In this document: positions 25,173-32,325 of the stretch, in pieces
How positions within the stretch are numbered: position 1 is the stretch's first letter
How the letters are laid out: every line of letters begins with the position of its first letter
Source: Desulfocucumis sp964643075
GTDB lineage: Bacteria > Bacillota > Desulfotomaculia > Desulfotomaculales > Desulfocucumaceae
Direction: 5' to 3'
NCBI GenBank assembly: GCA_964643075.1
Contig: CAZXQO010000003.1
Coordinates: forward strand, 108,571 to 172,570
Length of the DNA: 64,000 bases
Translations under genes and position numbers: made by a program
The notes under the pieces: generated by a model
What the model saw: only the letters and a program-made list of their open reading frames with translations
The model's database searches: none
Told to the model about the DNA's origin: nothing

Positions 25173-26198
25173 ATTACTAAAAAAAGTAAAAAAATAATGC
25201 TTATTGCGGTAATACTTGTAGTAGTCATAATTGGAGCAGTGTGGATTCTGGATTTTATCTTCACCGATACTAAACAGTTGGGATTGGCAGATTCGGTTGA
25301 TCTTTCCCCGGATGACCGTCAAATTATTTTCTCGTATTATAATAATGGTGTCGCTTCATTGTACACAGCAAATATAGATGGGACTAATGTTAAATTCCTG
25401 ACCGGCATGAAGCGCACCTCTCTGCTGCGGCCCAAATATTCACCTGACGGCAAAAAAATTGTTTTTTTAGCTTGTCCAAAAAAAAAAGAAGACAGGCAAA
25501 AGTCACTTTTTGTTATGAACCGGGATGGAAGGAATCAGAAACAGTTGACGCCAAAAAACAGTCTGGTTACGGAGGTCGTTTTTTCGCCGGACAGCCATAC
25601 CATTTACTTTTTAAAGGCAGGTAGCTTTAAAAACTATTCACCCATTGCAAGTAAAAGGCCGCATGATTATGACATCTTTTCTGTTGATGTTGATGGAAAT
25701 AATATGAAAAGGCTTACCTGTGAAGAAGAATATGACATGTCCAGTTTATTGGTTACATCGGATGGCCAAAAACTACTCTATACAAACTTACTATATAATA
25801 TAAATGATGGAACCGGCGAACGGCCCCTCTATGTAGTGTCGGCAGATGGGAAAAAGGAGTTCTTTAAGATCTTGCCTAAAGGAAGCCTTGGAGAACCTTG
25901 GGTCTACCACGCTGCACTGTCATCCGACAACCAATCCATCGCTTTTTCTACTGTATCAGATTCGTCGAAAGATACATTATTTGAGTATGAACTCTTTATA
26001 ATGAATCTGAAAACATATGAAGCCAAACAACTGACGAAACTGCGGTCACACGTGTCAGGACCTGTGTTTTTTCACAAGCAGAACAGAATAATGTTTTTAC
26101 AACAGTACAATTGGCCGGACAATACTCCGGAATATCAGATTTACACCATTGATTTAGAAACCAATAACTTAAAAAGAATTAATTTAGTTATTAATTGA
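25173..26198 (+). CDS. Membrane-anchored TolB-like beta-propeller protein
   Basis: 333-341 residues. A basic N terminus and one transmembrane helix (MLIAVILVVVIIGAVWILDF) are followed by WD40-like PD40 repeats: DSVDLSPDDRQIIFSYYNNG, RPKYSPDGKKIVFLA, VVFSPDSHTIYF, AALSSDNQSIAFS. Such domains sit outside the membrane and bind partners; no enzymatic motif is seen. The ATG at 25197 has no Shine-Dalgarno, but GGAGG at 25160 is 8 bases from an in-frame ATT (25173) that would add TKKSKKI, so a rare ATT start is proposed. Confidence 0.8.
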   Translation: MTKKSKKIMLIAVILVVVIIGAVWILDFIFTDTKQLGLADSVDLSPDDRQIIFSYYNNGVASLYTANIDGTNVKFLTGMKRTSLLRPKYSPDGKKIVFLACPKKKEDRQKSLFVMNRDGRNQKQLTPKNSLVTEVVFSPDSHTIYFLKAGSFKNYSPIASKRPHDYDIFSVDVDGNNMKRLTCEEEYDMSSLLVTSDGQKLLYTNLLYNINDGTGERPLYVVSADGKKEFFKILPKGSLGEPWVYHAALSSDNQSIAFSTVSDSSKDTLFEYELFIMNLKTYEAKQLTKLRSHVSGPVFFHKQNRIMFLQQYNWPDNTPEYQIYTIDLETNNLKRINLVIN

Positions 26199-26245
26199 AG
26201 GAGATTCTAAAGAAATTGACCTGATATGGATACATTGGTTCTTCG

Positions 26246-26281
26246 AAAAAAAGAGAGGGGAATCCCCCCTCTCCTTTTTTA
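26246..26281. terminator. Bidirectional terminator
   Basis: GAGAGGGG / CCCCTCTC stem flanked by A-run and T-run. It serves the propeller gene on the plus strand and the phospholipase-like gene on the minus strand. Confidence 0.85.
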
Positions 26282-26953
26282 ACAATTATTATCATACTGA
26301 AGCACGAAATAGTGATAAATTACATTTGCCCAATAATCACCCCTATAAACATATGGGACCAAACATCTAAGGAGTGCTTTATCACAATCACAATTGAAGT
26401 AGCCATTTTTTTCATAACATTTATCATGATACATACAGCATGTATCAACAGTTTATCAATCGGGTCGCCTGGGCCACTGCAACCAGGACCGCACCACCTT
26501 CCATAAAGGCAAGGCGCTTTAACAGCTGCAGTTTGAATATCTTTAGTATTATCAGTAAGAATACTAAGTTCTTGTTCCTTTATTTTCTGAGCCACCACTA
26601 TATTTTTTTCGGCGCATGGTACTATTTTTTCAGCTTCAAGGCGCTGGTTTACTATCCTTAATTCCTTAAATACTTCCTGCCCATCTTCTTTTTCAAGGGT
26701 AATTGCCATAACTTGCAATTGTCCGTTTGTTTCATTAATAATAATTTTTACATTGCTACCCATTTCAAGGATGGCAACCAAGACTTGTGCTCCTCCCGGT
26801 TCCCCTTTAAAAGCATTCACTACTTTGTAATCAGTTGATTTAACCATCTTTTGTTTCATCAACTTTTCCATTATCAAAGTAACATTTGGATCTTTTGCTA
26901 CTTTTTTAGTCTTGCAATTCTTGCCCTTCGATTTTAACGATTGTATTTGACAT
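26280..26953 (-). pseudogene. Frameshifted phospholipase A2-like gene
   Basis: The main frame (26877 to about 26440) gives a 140-residue N-terminal region ending in CLYGRWCGPGCSGPGDPIDK. Shifting by -1 at about 26440 continues as CCMYHDKCYEKNGYFNCDCDK and on to a stop at 26280-26282. WCGPG plus CCxxHDxCY are the calcium-loop and catalytic His-Asp motifs of the phospholipase A2 fold. A second shift near 26908 separates a good start (AAGGGGGACTTAATATG, MSNTIVKIEGQEL) from the main frame. Both shifts must be wrong, programmed or decayed; decay or sequence error is likeliest. Confidence 0.7.
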
Positions 26954-27033
26954 ATTAAGTCCCCCTTTTAATTATTTATGTGAGACTATTTCTTCAAGCA
27001 TGAATATTCATTCGTCCTGGAAATAACTCTACA

Positions 27034-27230
27034 TGCCGGTGGGCTCGTTCAGAACGAAATACTTTTTCAACTCCTGCAATTTAAAAAGATCACTGAAGGG
27101 AACGAAGAAATTTTAATAAGTCATTCCCAAACTCATAAAACTTCTTTTCAGTTGACCCTTTCACTTATGTAGGTGAATTGGATGATAGAAATACAACCCA
27201 AATAAAAAAATCCCTTTTCCGTTTGTATTG
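27034..27230. repeat. Dispersed repeat, copy B (long form)
   Basis: About 197 bases matching copy C (29758-29952) from TGCCGGTGGGCTCGT through CTCCTGCAATTT, GATCACTGAAGGGAACGAAG and the CATTCCCAAACTCATAAAA segment. Copy A contains only the last half. In copies B and C the repeat is followed by RsoA-like genes or remnants, so it may be the 3' flank of a duplicated module. Apart from a short out-of-frame gene start on the minus strand, 26954-27267 holds nothing else. Confidence 0.85.
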
Positions 27231-27267
27231 GGTAAGTGATTTTTTATTGATCTTTTGGAAAGCTTAA

Positions 27268-27387
27268 TTAATCTATAATCTTGCTTTGAATGGCATTTTT
27301 ACAAGGCATATTGATATATTGGCTTAAGATGTCTTTCCTAAAAAACCTAACAGCGTGAGGATAGATTCTAAATCGTTTTTCTAGCAT
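27268..27387 (-). pseudogene. Shortened RsoA-like gene
   Basis: A 39-codon frame with a good GGAGGGATTGAC ribosome site, reading MLEKRFRIYP then FFRKDILSQYINMPCKNAIQSKIID. The second half aligns with FFKEDILILSQYINIPREDAIQSIILEL of the gene at 27543-27758, but the N-terminal half and the last residues are missing. It is probably a decayed paralogue. Confidence 0.6.
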
Positions 27388-27542
27388 GTCAATCCCTCCT
27401 TATTTTTATGGGTTTTGTTGTCCTGCTGAGTTTCTACTTTTTCCATAACCTATTCTGAGCTAGTATTACAATCAGATTTTATGAAAATGCGATTCATACT
27501 TTTTACAACTATAATTGGAACTGAATTTTTTGTTTGATATTT

Positions 27543-27758
27543 TTAATGTGATTTTCTAAAAAGTTCAATTAACTCTAAAATTATGCTTTGTATGGCGTCT
27601 TCCCGGGGTATATTGATATATTGGCTTAATATCAAGATGTCTTCCTTGAAAAATTCTAACAATCTGAGGATAGATTCTGAATCGTTTTGTTTAGCTAACA
27701 ACAATAGGTTTAGAAACTCTGTTTCTGATATAGGGATTGGAGAATCTTTGTTTTCCAT
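27543..27758 (-). CDS. rsoA: RsoA/YvrHa-like sigma co-factor
   Basis: 71 residues from ATG 27758 (MENKDSPIPISETEFLNLLL...), with LLFFKED-like core ILRLLEFFKEDILILSQYINIPREDAIQSIILELIELF. Size and sequence fit the small HTH_16/RsoA-type proteins that supply the region-2-like part of split sigma factors such as SigO-RsoA of Bacillus subtilis. The SigO-like gene that should precede it is deleted here except for its last codons, while one is present at 30137-30490. Assignment rests on gene context plus weak sequence pattern. Confidence 0.6.
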   Translation of the reverse strand: MENKDSPIPISETEFLNLLLLAKQNDSESILRLLEFFKEDILILSQYINIPREDAIQSIILELIELFRKSH

Positions 27759-27925
27759 TTGTTCACCGCCTGTTGGCTTAATATTTATTTGATTTTCGTA
27801 TGGTTCTACTACATAAGGAGATTTATAGATTAATTTTACAACCCCAAAAAATGTTTTTCTGTGTCGGATCCATGTCTTTGTTGATGTTAAAAAATATTTT
27901 TCCATAAAATAAATCCAACTTATAT
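27759..27925 (-). repeat. Remnant flanks of a deleted SigO-like gene
   Basis: 27759-27780 reads the last codons of a SigO-like gene (QQAVNKWK in one frame). It jumps directly to GGAGATTTATAGATTAATTTTACAACC, which matches 30527-30554, upstream of the intact SigO-like gene. The body of the gene (about 300 bases) is missing, indicating a deletion in this copy. The rest up to 28116 is AT-rich without a supported gene. Confidence 0.65.
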
Positions 27926-28149
27926 TAGTAATAATCACCTTTTAATATGTATGACGTCAATAAATTTAAAAATGTTTTCTGTTGGGCACGAGAAAGTATC
28001 GTCTTCATCCGACTTAGTTCGACGATAATTGCAATAACTATATAAAGTTACGAAATTTCATACTGTCCGTTACCTTCTTGCAACATAATCTTGATTCAGA
28101 TCGTCTATTATATATTATGAATTATGTTAATAGGAGGTTGAAAAAGCTG

Positions 28150-28926
28150 TTGAAAAAAACATTATTTATCTGTGCATTATCTCTTTGTGCACTAATGCTG
28201 GTGGTTGCAGGATGTGGGGAAAACACTGAGAAACCTGGAGTAAACAATAACTCTGAACCGACGCGGGTTGAACAACAGGCATCAGCAGGATTAGATGAGA
28301 ACAAACTGGAACTTGCTAAAGCTGGTGACGTTACATTGCTCACTAATAAACAATCGGACAACGACATATTCAAAGAAATTACCGTCAGGACTAAGGATAA
28401 AAGCAAAACCTTCCCTTGGGTTAATGTAACGAATTCAACTTACTATCCAATTGTCAATATTACAGACGTGAATGCTGATGGTAAAAAGGAGGTTGTTGTC
28501 TTCTGCTCCACGGGAACCGGAACAGGGTTTCACGAGCAGGAAATTCATGTTTTGAATAAAGAGGACCTGACTGAGATTATAGTTGAGAATCCCTTTGAAA
28601 CTATACGGAAAAAAGTGAACTCCAAAATCACGAAAAATAATGGCAAAGTAAACGTGGTTGTAAAATGGGACGGCAAAAAAATTGAAAAGACCTATAATGA
28701 ATCGGATGCTGTGCAATGGGAAGATCGAGTTTTTTTCCCAAGGGTGACATATCAATTAGTAGACAACACAATCTATGCAATTATGGTAGGATATACAACC
28801 CCGGCCTTAGTTGCTGTAGTAGCGATAGTTGAATATGGTTCAGATCTTAAAGCCAGAAATATCACGGTTAAAGACATAGACAAAACGAACTATCCAGATG
28901 TAATTGATGGGGCATCGATACAATAA
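28150..28926 (+). CDS. Predicted lipoprotein
   Basis: About 258 residues from TTG 28150: lysine-rich start, hydrophobic stretch and lipobox LVVAGC, so probably a lipid-anchored surface protein. The mature part has an EF-hand/FG-GAP-like segment (VNITDVNADGKKEVVVFCSTGTGTG) and a C-terminal hydrophobic patch. No enzyme family is recognised. AGGAGG lies 12 bases before the TTG; ATG 28117 in frame has no ribosome site and would spoil the signal peptide. A 54-base piece of it is found in the mosaic at 24224-24277. Confidence 0.75.
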   Translation: MKKTLFICALSLCALMLVVAGCGENTEKPGVNNNSEPTRVEQQASAGLDENKLELAKAGDVTLLTNKQSDNDIFKEITVRTKDKSKTFPWVNVTNSTYYPIVNITDVNADGKKEVVVFCSTGTGTGFHEQEIHVLNKEDLTEIIVENPFETIRKKVNSKITKNNGKVNVVVKWDGKKIEKTYNESDAVQWEDRVFFPRVTYQLVDNTIYAIMVGYTTPALVAVVAIVEYGSDLKARNITVKDIDKTNYPDVIDGASIQ

Positions 28927-29086
28927 AGTTAAACATCCCTTGTTAAATTTGGATCTTCGGCCATCTCATGCAGCTGTGTGTATCCCCAGGAGAATCCGAA
29001 CGATCAGTAGCCAGGTGCCTTATTGGATGTATCCAATATTGCGAACAGAAGGTTTGTAGGCAAGCTCGGGCGAAAAACAAACAGGA

Positions 29087-29118
29087 AGCAGCTCCAAGAG
29101 TTCTCCCCCGGAGCTGCT
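29087..29118. terminator. Hairpin between lipoprotein and cell-wall hydrolase genes
   Basis: AGCAGCTCC / GGAGCTGCT stem; on the minus strand it is followed by TCCTGTTTGTTTTTC. It probably terminates the hydrolase transcript. The stretch 28927-29086 shows no gene. Confidence 0.6.
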
Positions 29119-29138
29119 ATTTACCCTTTATTTAGCGT

Positions 29139-29627
29139 TTAATAACCTGCTACACGAAAAAATGTATGTCCGCCAATAACATATTTTTCAACAACATTCT
29201 TCCAACCACTGCCAAAAGTATATTGCTCCTGACCATTATAGATTCTTGAATTCGCGTTATAGGAAGAATTCGTTCTAAACCATAGACATGTTCCAATTGG
29301 GTTATACTGTGTACCCATATGGCCTGCAATATACAGGCTGTTGTTCCAAGCCTCGGAAGTTAAATCAGGCTGACGAGCTGCTAGCGTAGTCATTCCATCA
29401 AACGCTCCTGGGTGTAGCAAAACGCCTTCATAAGTGCCTCCACCAAACTCTGCTAGATTTTTCGCTCTTCGATTTTTGGCTACATGGGCAACGCCTTGTT
29501 TGCCAACCCAGGCTTCACTCCTTGCCTCAGAATAGATCATCCGAGCAAGTAGATCAACACTATCTCGTCCATAAAATTCAGATAAACCTGACAGATTGGA
29601 TAATGGTTCACCATATGGATAAGTCAT
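29139..29627 (-). CDS. SleB/CwlJ-type cell wall hydrolase
   Basis: 162 residues with the Hydrolase_2 pattern: DLLARMIYSEARSEAWVGKQGVAHVAKNR with the likely catalytic Glu in YSEARSE, then GVLLHPGAFDG, and CLWFRTNSSY. These enzymes cut spore cortex or wall peptidoglycan. There is no signal peptide or LysM domain, so it is the bare catalytic form, as in CwlJ. AGGAGGAATTAAA gives an excellent ribosome site. It lies next to the SigO/YvrJ-like genes and may belong to their regulon. Confidence 0.85.
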   Translation of the reverse strand: MTYPYGEPLSNLSGLSEFYGRDSVDLLARMIYSEARSEAWVGKQGVAHVAKNRRAKNLAEFGGGTYEGVLLHPGAFDGMTTLAARQPDLTSEAWNNSLYIAGHMGTQYNPIGTCLWFRTNSSYNANSRIYNGQEQYTFGSGWKNVVEKYVIGGHTFFRVAGY

Positions 29628-29757
29628 TTTAATTCCTCCTGTTTATAGTAGATTTTGAGATATTCCCTTTGATCCAAGGTCAGAGAGAGGAAAATAGCAA
29701 CATCACTTCCCAGCTTTCGAGTTTTGGTAGTTGTTCATTCTTAAAGATGGCACTACT

Positions 29758-29952
29758 TGCCGGTGGGCTCGTCCAGGACGGAAATGCTTTTCCAACTCCT
29801 GCAATTTATAAAGATCACTGAAGGGAACGAAGAAATTTTAACAAGTCATTCCCAAACTCATAAAATTTCTTTTCAGTTGACCCTTTCACTTATAAAGGTG
29901 AATTAGATGATAGAATTACAACCTAAATTACAAAAAAATCCCCTTTCCTTTT
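29758..29952. repeat. Dispersed repeat, copy C (long form)
   Basis: Matches copy B over about 195 bases with scattered substitutions (TGCCGGTGGGCTCGTCCAGG, GATCACTGAAGGGAACGAAG, CATTCCCAAACTCATAAAAT). Its end contains a weak hairpin AAAAATCCC...GGGATTTTT (about 29935-29972) that could terminate leftward transcription from the sigO-like gene. No other feature lies in 29628-29982. Confidence 0.85.
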
Positions 29953-29982
29953 TTAGTGGATAAGGGATTTTTTAATTTGATT

Positions 29983-30185
29983 TTTTGTAAAGTTCAATTA
30001 ACTCAAAATCGTGCCTTGTATGGCGTCTTTCCGGGACATATGGATATATTGGCTTAATGTCAAGATATCTTCCCTGAAAAGCTATATCAGTTTGAGATTA
30101 TTTGTAAATTGCTTTGTTTAGCTAACGACAACGGGTTTAAGAACTCAGTTTCTGATATAGGAATTGGAGGATCTTTCTTTTCCAC
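29983..30185 (-). pseudogene. Decayed RsoA-like gene overlapping the sigO-like 3' end
   Basis: Starting at GTG 30185 the frame reads VEKKDPPIPISETEFLNPLSLAKQ, parallel to the intact copy at 27543, then loses the match and stops at 30087. Homology (SQYI-type and KDAIQG-type segments) resumes in other frames to about 29985. It overlaps the end of the SigO-like gene by about 49 bases, showing the original coupled order sigO-rsoA. Confidence 0.7.
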
Positions 30186-30490
30186 TTGTTCACTGCCTGT
30201 TGGCTAATGTTAATTTCTCTTGCGACCTGTGCCTCTGTTTTATCATTTATATAGATTTCATAAATGATTTTTTTGCCGGTATCCGAAGGAATCGAATCAA
30301 TCAGTTGTTGTACAAATATTTTATTTTCCAAATGCTTTGTAAAAGAATCGCTATGGATGAGGTTGTATTTTAGAGGAAGCTCACGTTTTGATTTCATTCT
30401 CGCTTTATATTGTAAACGCCAGGCAATTCGTTTTAATTCTCCTCTGTAAAACTCGATCATGTCAGATTCCATGTTAGATTCTTTGTTCAT
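30137..30490 (-). CDS. sigO: SigO/YvrI-like sigma region 4 protein
   Basis: 117 residues. The C-terminal half is a sigma-70 region 4 helix-turn-helix: DSIPSDTGKKIIYEIYINDKTEAQVAREINISQQAVNKWKRKIL. There is no region 2, as in SigO, which needs RsoA. AGGGAGGGATTGGT lies before the ATG. The overlapping rsoA-like gene is decayed, so the intact RsoA-like protein from 27543 would have to serve. yvrJ lies divergently upstream, as in the Bacillus yvrI-yvrHa-yvrJ neighbourhood. It is shorter than Bacillus SigO (about 200 residues). Confidence 0.72.
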   Translation of the reverse strand: MNKESNMESDMIEFYRGELKRIAWRLQYKARMKSKRELPLKYNLIHSDSFTKHLENKIFVQQLIDSIPSDTGKKIIYEIYINDKTEAQVAREINISQQAVNKWKRKILQFLYQKLSS

Positions 30491-30670
30491 ACCAATCCCT
30501 CCCTATTTTTATGTACTCCTACCATATAGGGAGATTTATGGATTAATTTTACAACCAGATAAGGTGGTTTTTTGTGTCGACTCTTGTCTTTATTTGTTTT
30601 GGTTGTTAAAAGAAATATTTGTTTCCCATAAAAGTAAACCCATTTATTTAAAGGAGCGAGGTCGAAGTTT

Positions 30671-30856
30671 ATGGATTTAGAAAAAGTAGTCTCTCTGACT
30701 ACAAACGTTGGGTTCCCGGTTGCATTATGTTTTATATTGCTCCGTTATGTACTTCAAACTATGGCGGAAAAATTGGACCGGCTAAATGATTCTCTGAACA
30801 AACTTGACGAAACGATAAAAGAGATGAGTACGAAATATGAAAAAAAATCCAATTAG
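30671..30856 (+). CDS. yvrJ: YvrJ-family small membrane protein
   Basis: 61 residues: MDLEKVVSLTTNVGFPVALCFILLRYVL gives one transmembrane helix, then a cytoplasmic amphipathic coiled coil (EKLDRLNDSLNKLDETIKEM). This matches the YvrJ family, whose form resembles small holin-like proteins. GGAGCGAGG precedes the ATG. In Bacillus yvrJ is a SigO target, and here it is divergent from a SigO-like gene. Confidence 0.8.
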   Translation: MDLEKVVSLTTNVGFPVALCFILLRYVLQTMAEKLDRLNDSLNKLDETIKEMSTKYEKKSN

Positions 30857-31025
30857 AAACTGTCCTGAATGGTAGTTTAATGACACGAATATTTGACAAA
30901 AGCAGTCCTGGAATGGTTCTGCCTTTTTACATTTCCAGATACCTGAGGCTTTCTTAACTTTTCATAAAAGCTTTTGAACTGTTTATAGCATTTGCGGCGG
31001 CCTGCCGGGCCGCCGCTAAATAGGT

Positions 31026-32318
31026 CTAAGCTATGCCGAAGTATTTTGCCGCAATCCGGGCTGTGCAATCGCCGCCACAGACGGCACATTCATTTCCGTG
31101 CCCGTTGTGGCCCTGCAACGCATTCTTTACTTTTTGCGAATCAATCGCCATACCGGCTTGCCTGTCATAATCAAGGGCTACCCTGGCGCGGGCCATTTGC
31201 AGGTCCCTGACCAGGGCTCTTTTGTCACCCCTGGCAAGGTCCGCGGCGTGCGCAGCTATGCGCGCGGCCATAACACCTTCCTTGACGTCTTCTTCCGTGG
31301 GCAGGCCGAGATGTTCCGCCGGCGTTACATAGCATAAAAAGTCGGCGCCGGCGGCGCCGGCAATGGCCCCTCCGATAGCCGAAGTAATATGGTCGTAGCC
31401 CGGCGCAATATCGGTGGCCAGAGTGCCCAAAATGAAATAGGGCGCGCCGTTGCACAGATTCTTTTGCAGCAGCATGGTTGCTCCCACATGATGCATGGGA
31501 ACATGACCCGGGCCTTCCACCATCACCTGCACCCCTGCTGCCTGCGCTCTTGCCGTCAGTTCGCCCGCCACAATAAGTCCCTGGAGCTGAGCCCCGTCCA
31601 GAGAGTCGGCGATAGACCCCGGGCGAATAGCGTCTCCCAGACTAAGCGTAACATCATATTCCTTTAAAATTGCCAACAAACGGTCAAACTGCTCGTACAG
31701 CGGGTTCTCCCGCCGGTTATGCAGCATCCAGCCCGTCAGGAACGAGCCGCCCCGGCTGACCACGTCGGTAACCCGTGCCCTTGCCTGGAGGCGTTTGATC
31801 ACGTCGAGATTTAGGGCGCAATGCAGAGCCATAAAATCAACACCCTCTGCAGCCTGTTTCTCAATGGCTGCAAACATGTCTCCGGCGGTCATCTCCACAA
31901 TGGCGCCCCTTTTTTCTATCGCCTCAATGGCCGCCTGATAAATCGGCACGGTCCCCACCGGCACATCAGCCCTGGTCAGGGAAAGTTTTCTCATACCGTC
32001 AATATCCCCGCCGGTGCTGAGATCCATTATGGCGTCGCAGCCCGCAGCCCCGGCAGTTTTTAATTTTTTTTCTTCTATTTCTATTTGATCACGGTCGCTG
32101 GATGTGCCTATTAGAGCATTTACTTTAACGCGCAAACCCTGACCGATACCGCAAATATTAATTGGCCTGCGATATTTATTTTTGGGTATGACTATCTTGC
32201 CCGTAGCAACACCGGACTGGACAAACTTAACGTCCAGACCCTCTTTTTCCGCCACCATTTCCATCTCGGCGGTAATCTTGCCCGCGCGGGCCGCCAGAAC
32301 CTGAGTCATTCGAACCAC
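31026..32318 (-). CDS. ThiC-family enzyme, probable B12 lower-ligand synthase subunit (BzaA/BzaB type)
   Basis: 430 residues with the whole ThiC fold and the C-terminal radical-SAM cluster motif CAVCGGDC (CxxCxxxxC type, first Cys part of GNEC). Conserved ThiC stretches include MDLSTGGDIDGMR, VSRGGSFLTGWML, VMVEGPGHVP and YFILGTLATDIAPGYDHI. It lies 7 bases after a second ThiC paralogue and shares its cobalamin riboswitch. Tandem ThiC paralogues under B12 control are the hallmark of bzaA-bzaB, which make 5-hydroxybenzimidazole from aminoimidazole ribotide. A thiamin role (true ThiC) remains possible for this more ThiC-like copy. Confidence 0.8.
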   Translation of the reverse strand: MVRMTQVLAARAGKITAEMEMVAEKEGLDVKFVQSGVATGKIVIPKNKYRRPINICGIGQGLRVKVNALIGTSSDRDQIEIEEKKLKTAGAAGCDAIMDLSTGGDIDGMRKLSLTRADVPVGTVPIYQAAIEAIEKRGAIVEMTAGDMFAAIEKQAAEGVDFMALHCALNLDVIKRLQARARVTDVVSRGGSFLTGWMLHNRRENPLYEQFDRLLAILKEYDVTLSLGDAIRPGSIADSLDGAQLQGLIVAGELTARAQAAGVQVMVEGPGHVPMHHVGATMLLQKNLCNGAPYFILGTLATDIAPGYDHITSAIGGAIAGAAGADFLCYVTPAEHLGLPTEEDVKEGVMAARIAAHAADLARGDKRALVRDLQMARARVALDYDRQAGMAIDSQKVKNALQGHNGHGNECAVCGGDCTARIAAKYFGIA

Positions 32319-32325
32319 CCTTTCC

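Noticed and set aside
26430..26450. Programmed -1 frameshift in the phospholipase A2-like gene
   Set aside because: The product would be sensible, but no slippery heptamer or downstream structure is visible and a second shift near the start also breaks the gene.
23700..31020. Prophage or integrative element
   Set aside because: No integrase, terminase, capsid gene, tRNA attachment site or terminal repeats seen; only a hydrolase and a YvrJ protein recall phage functions.
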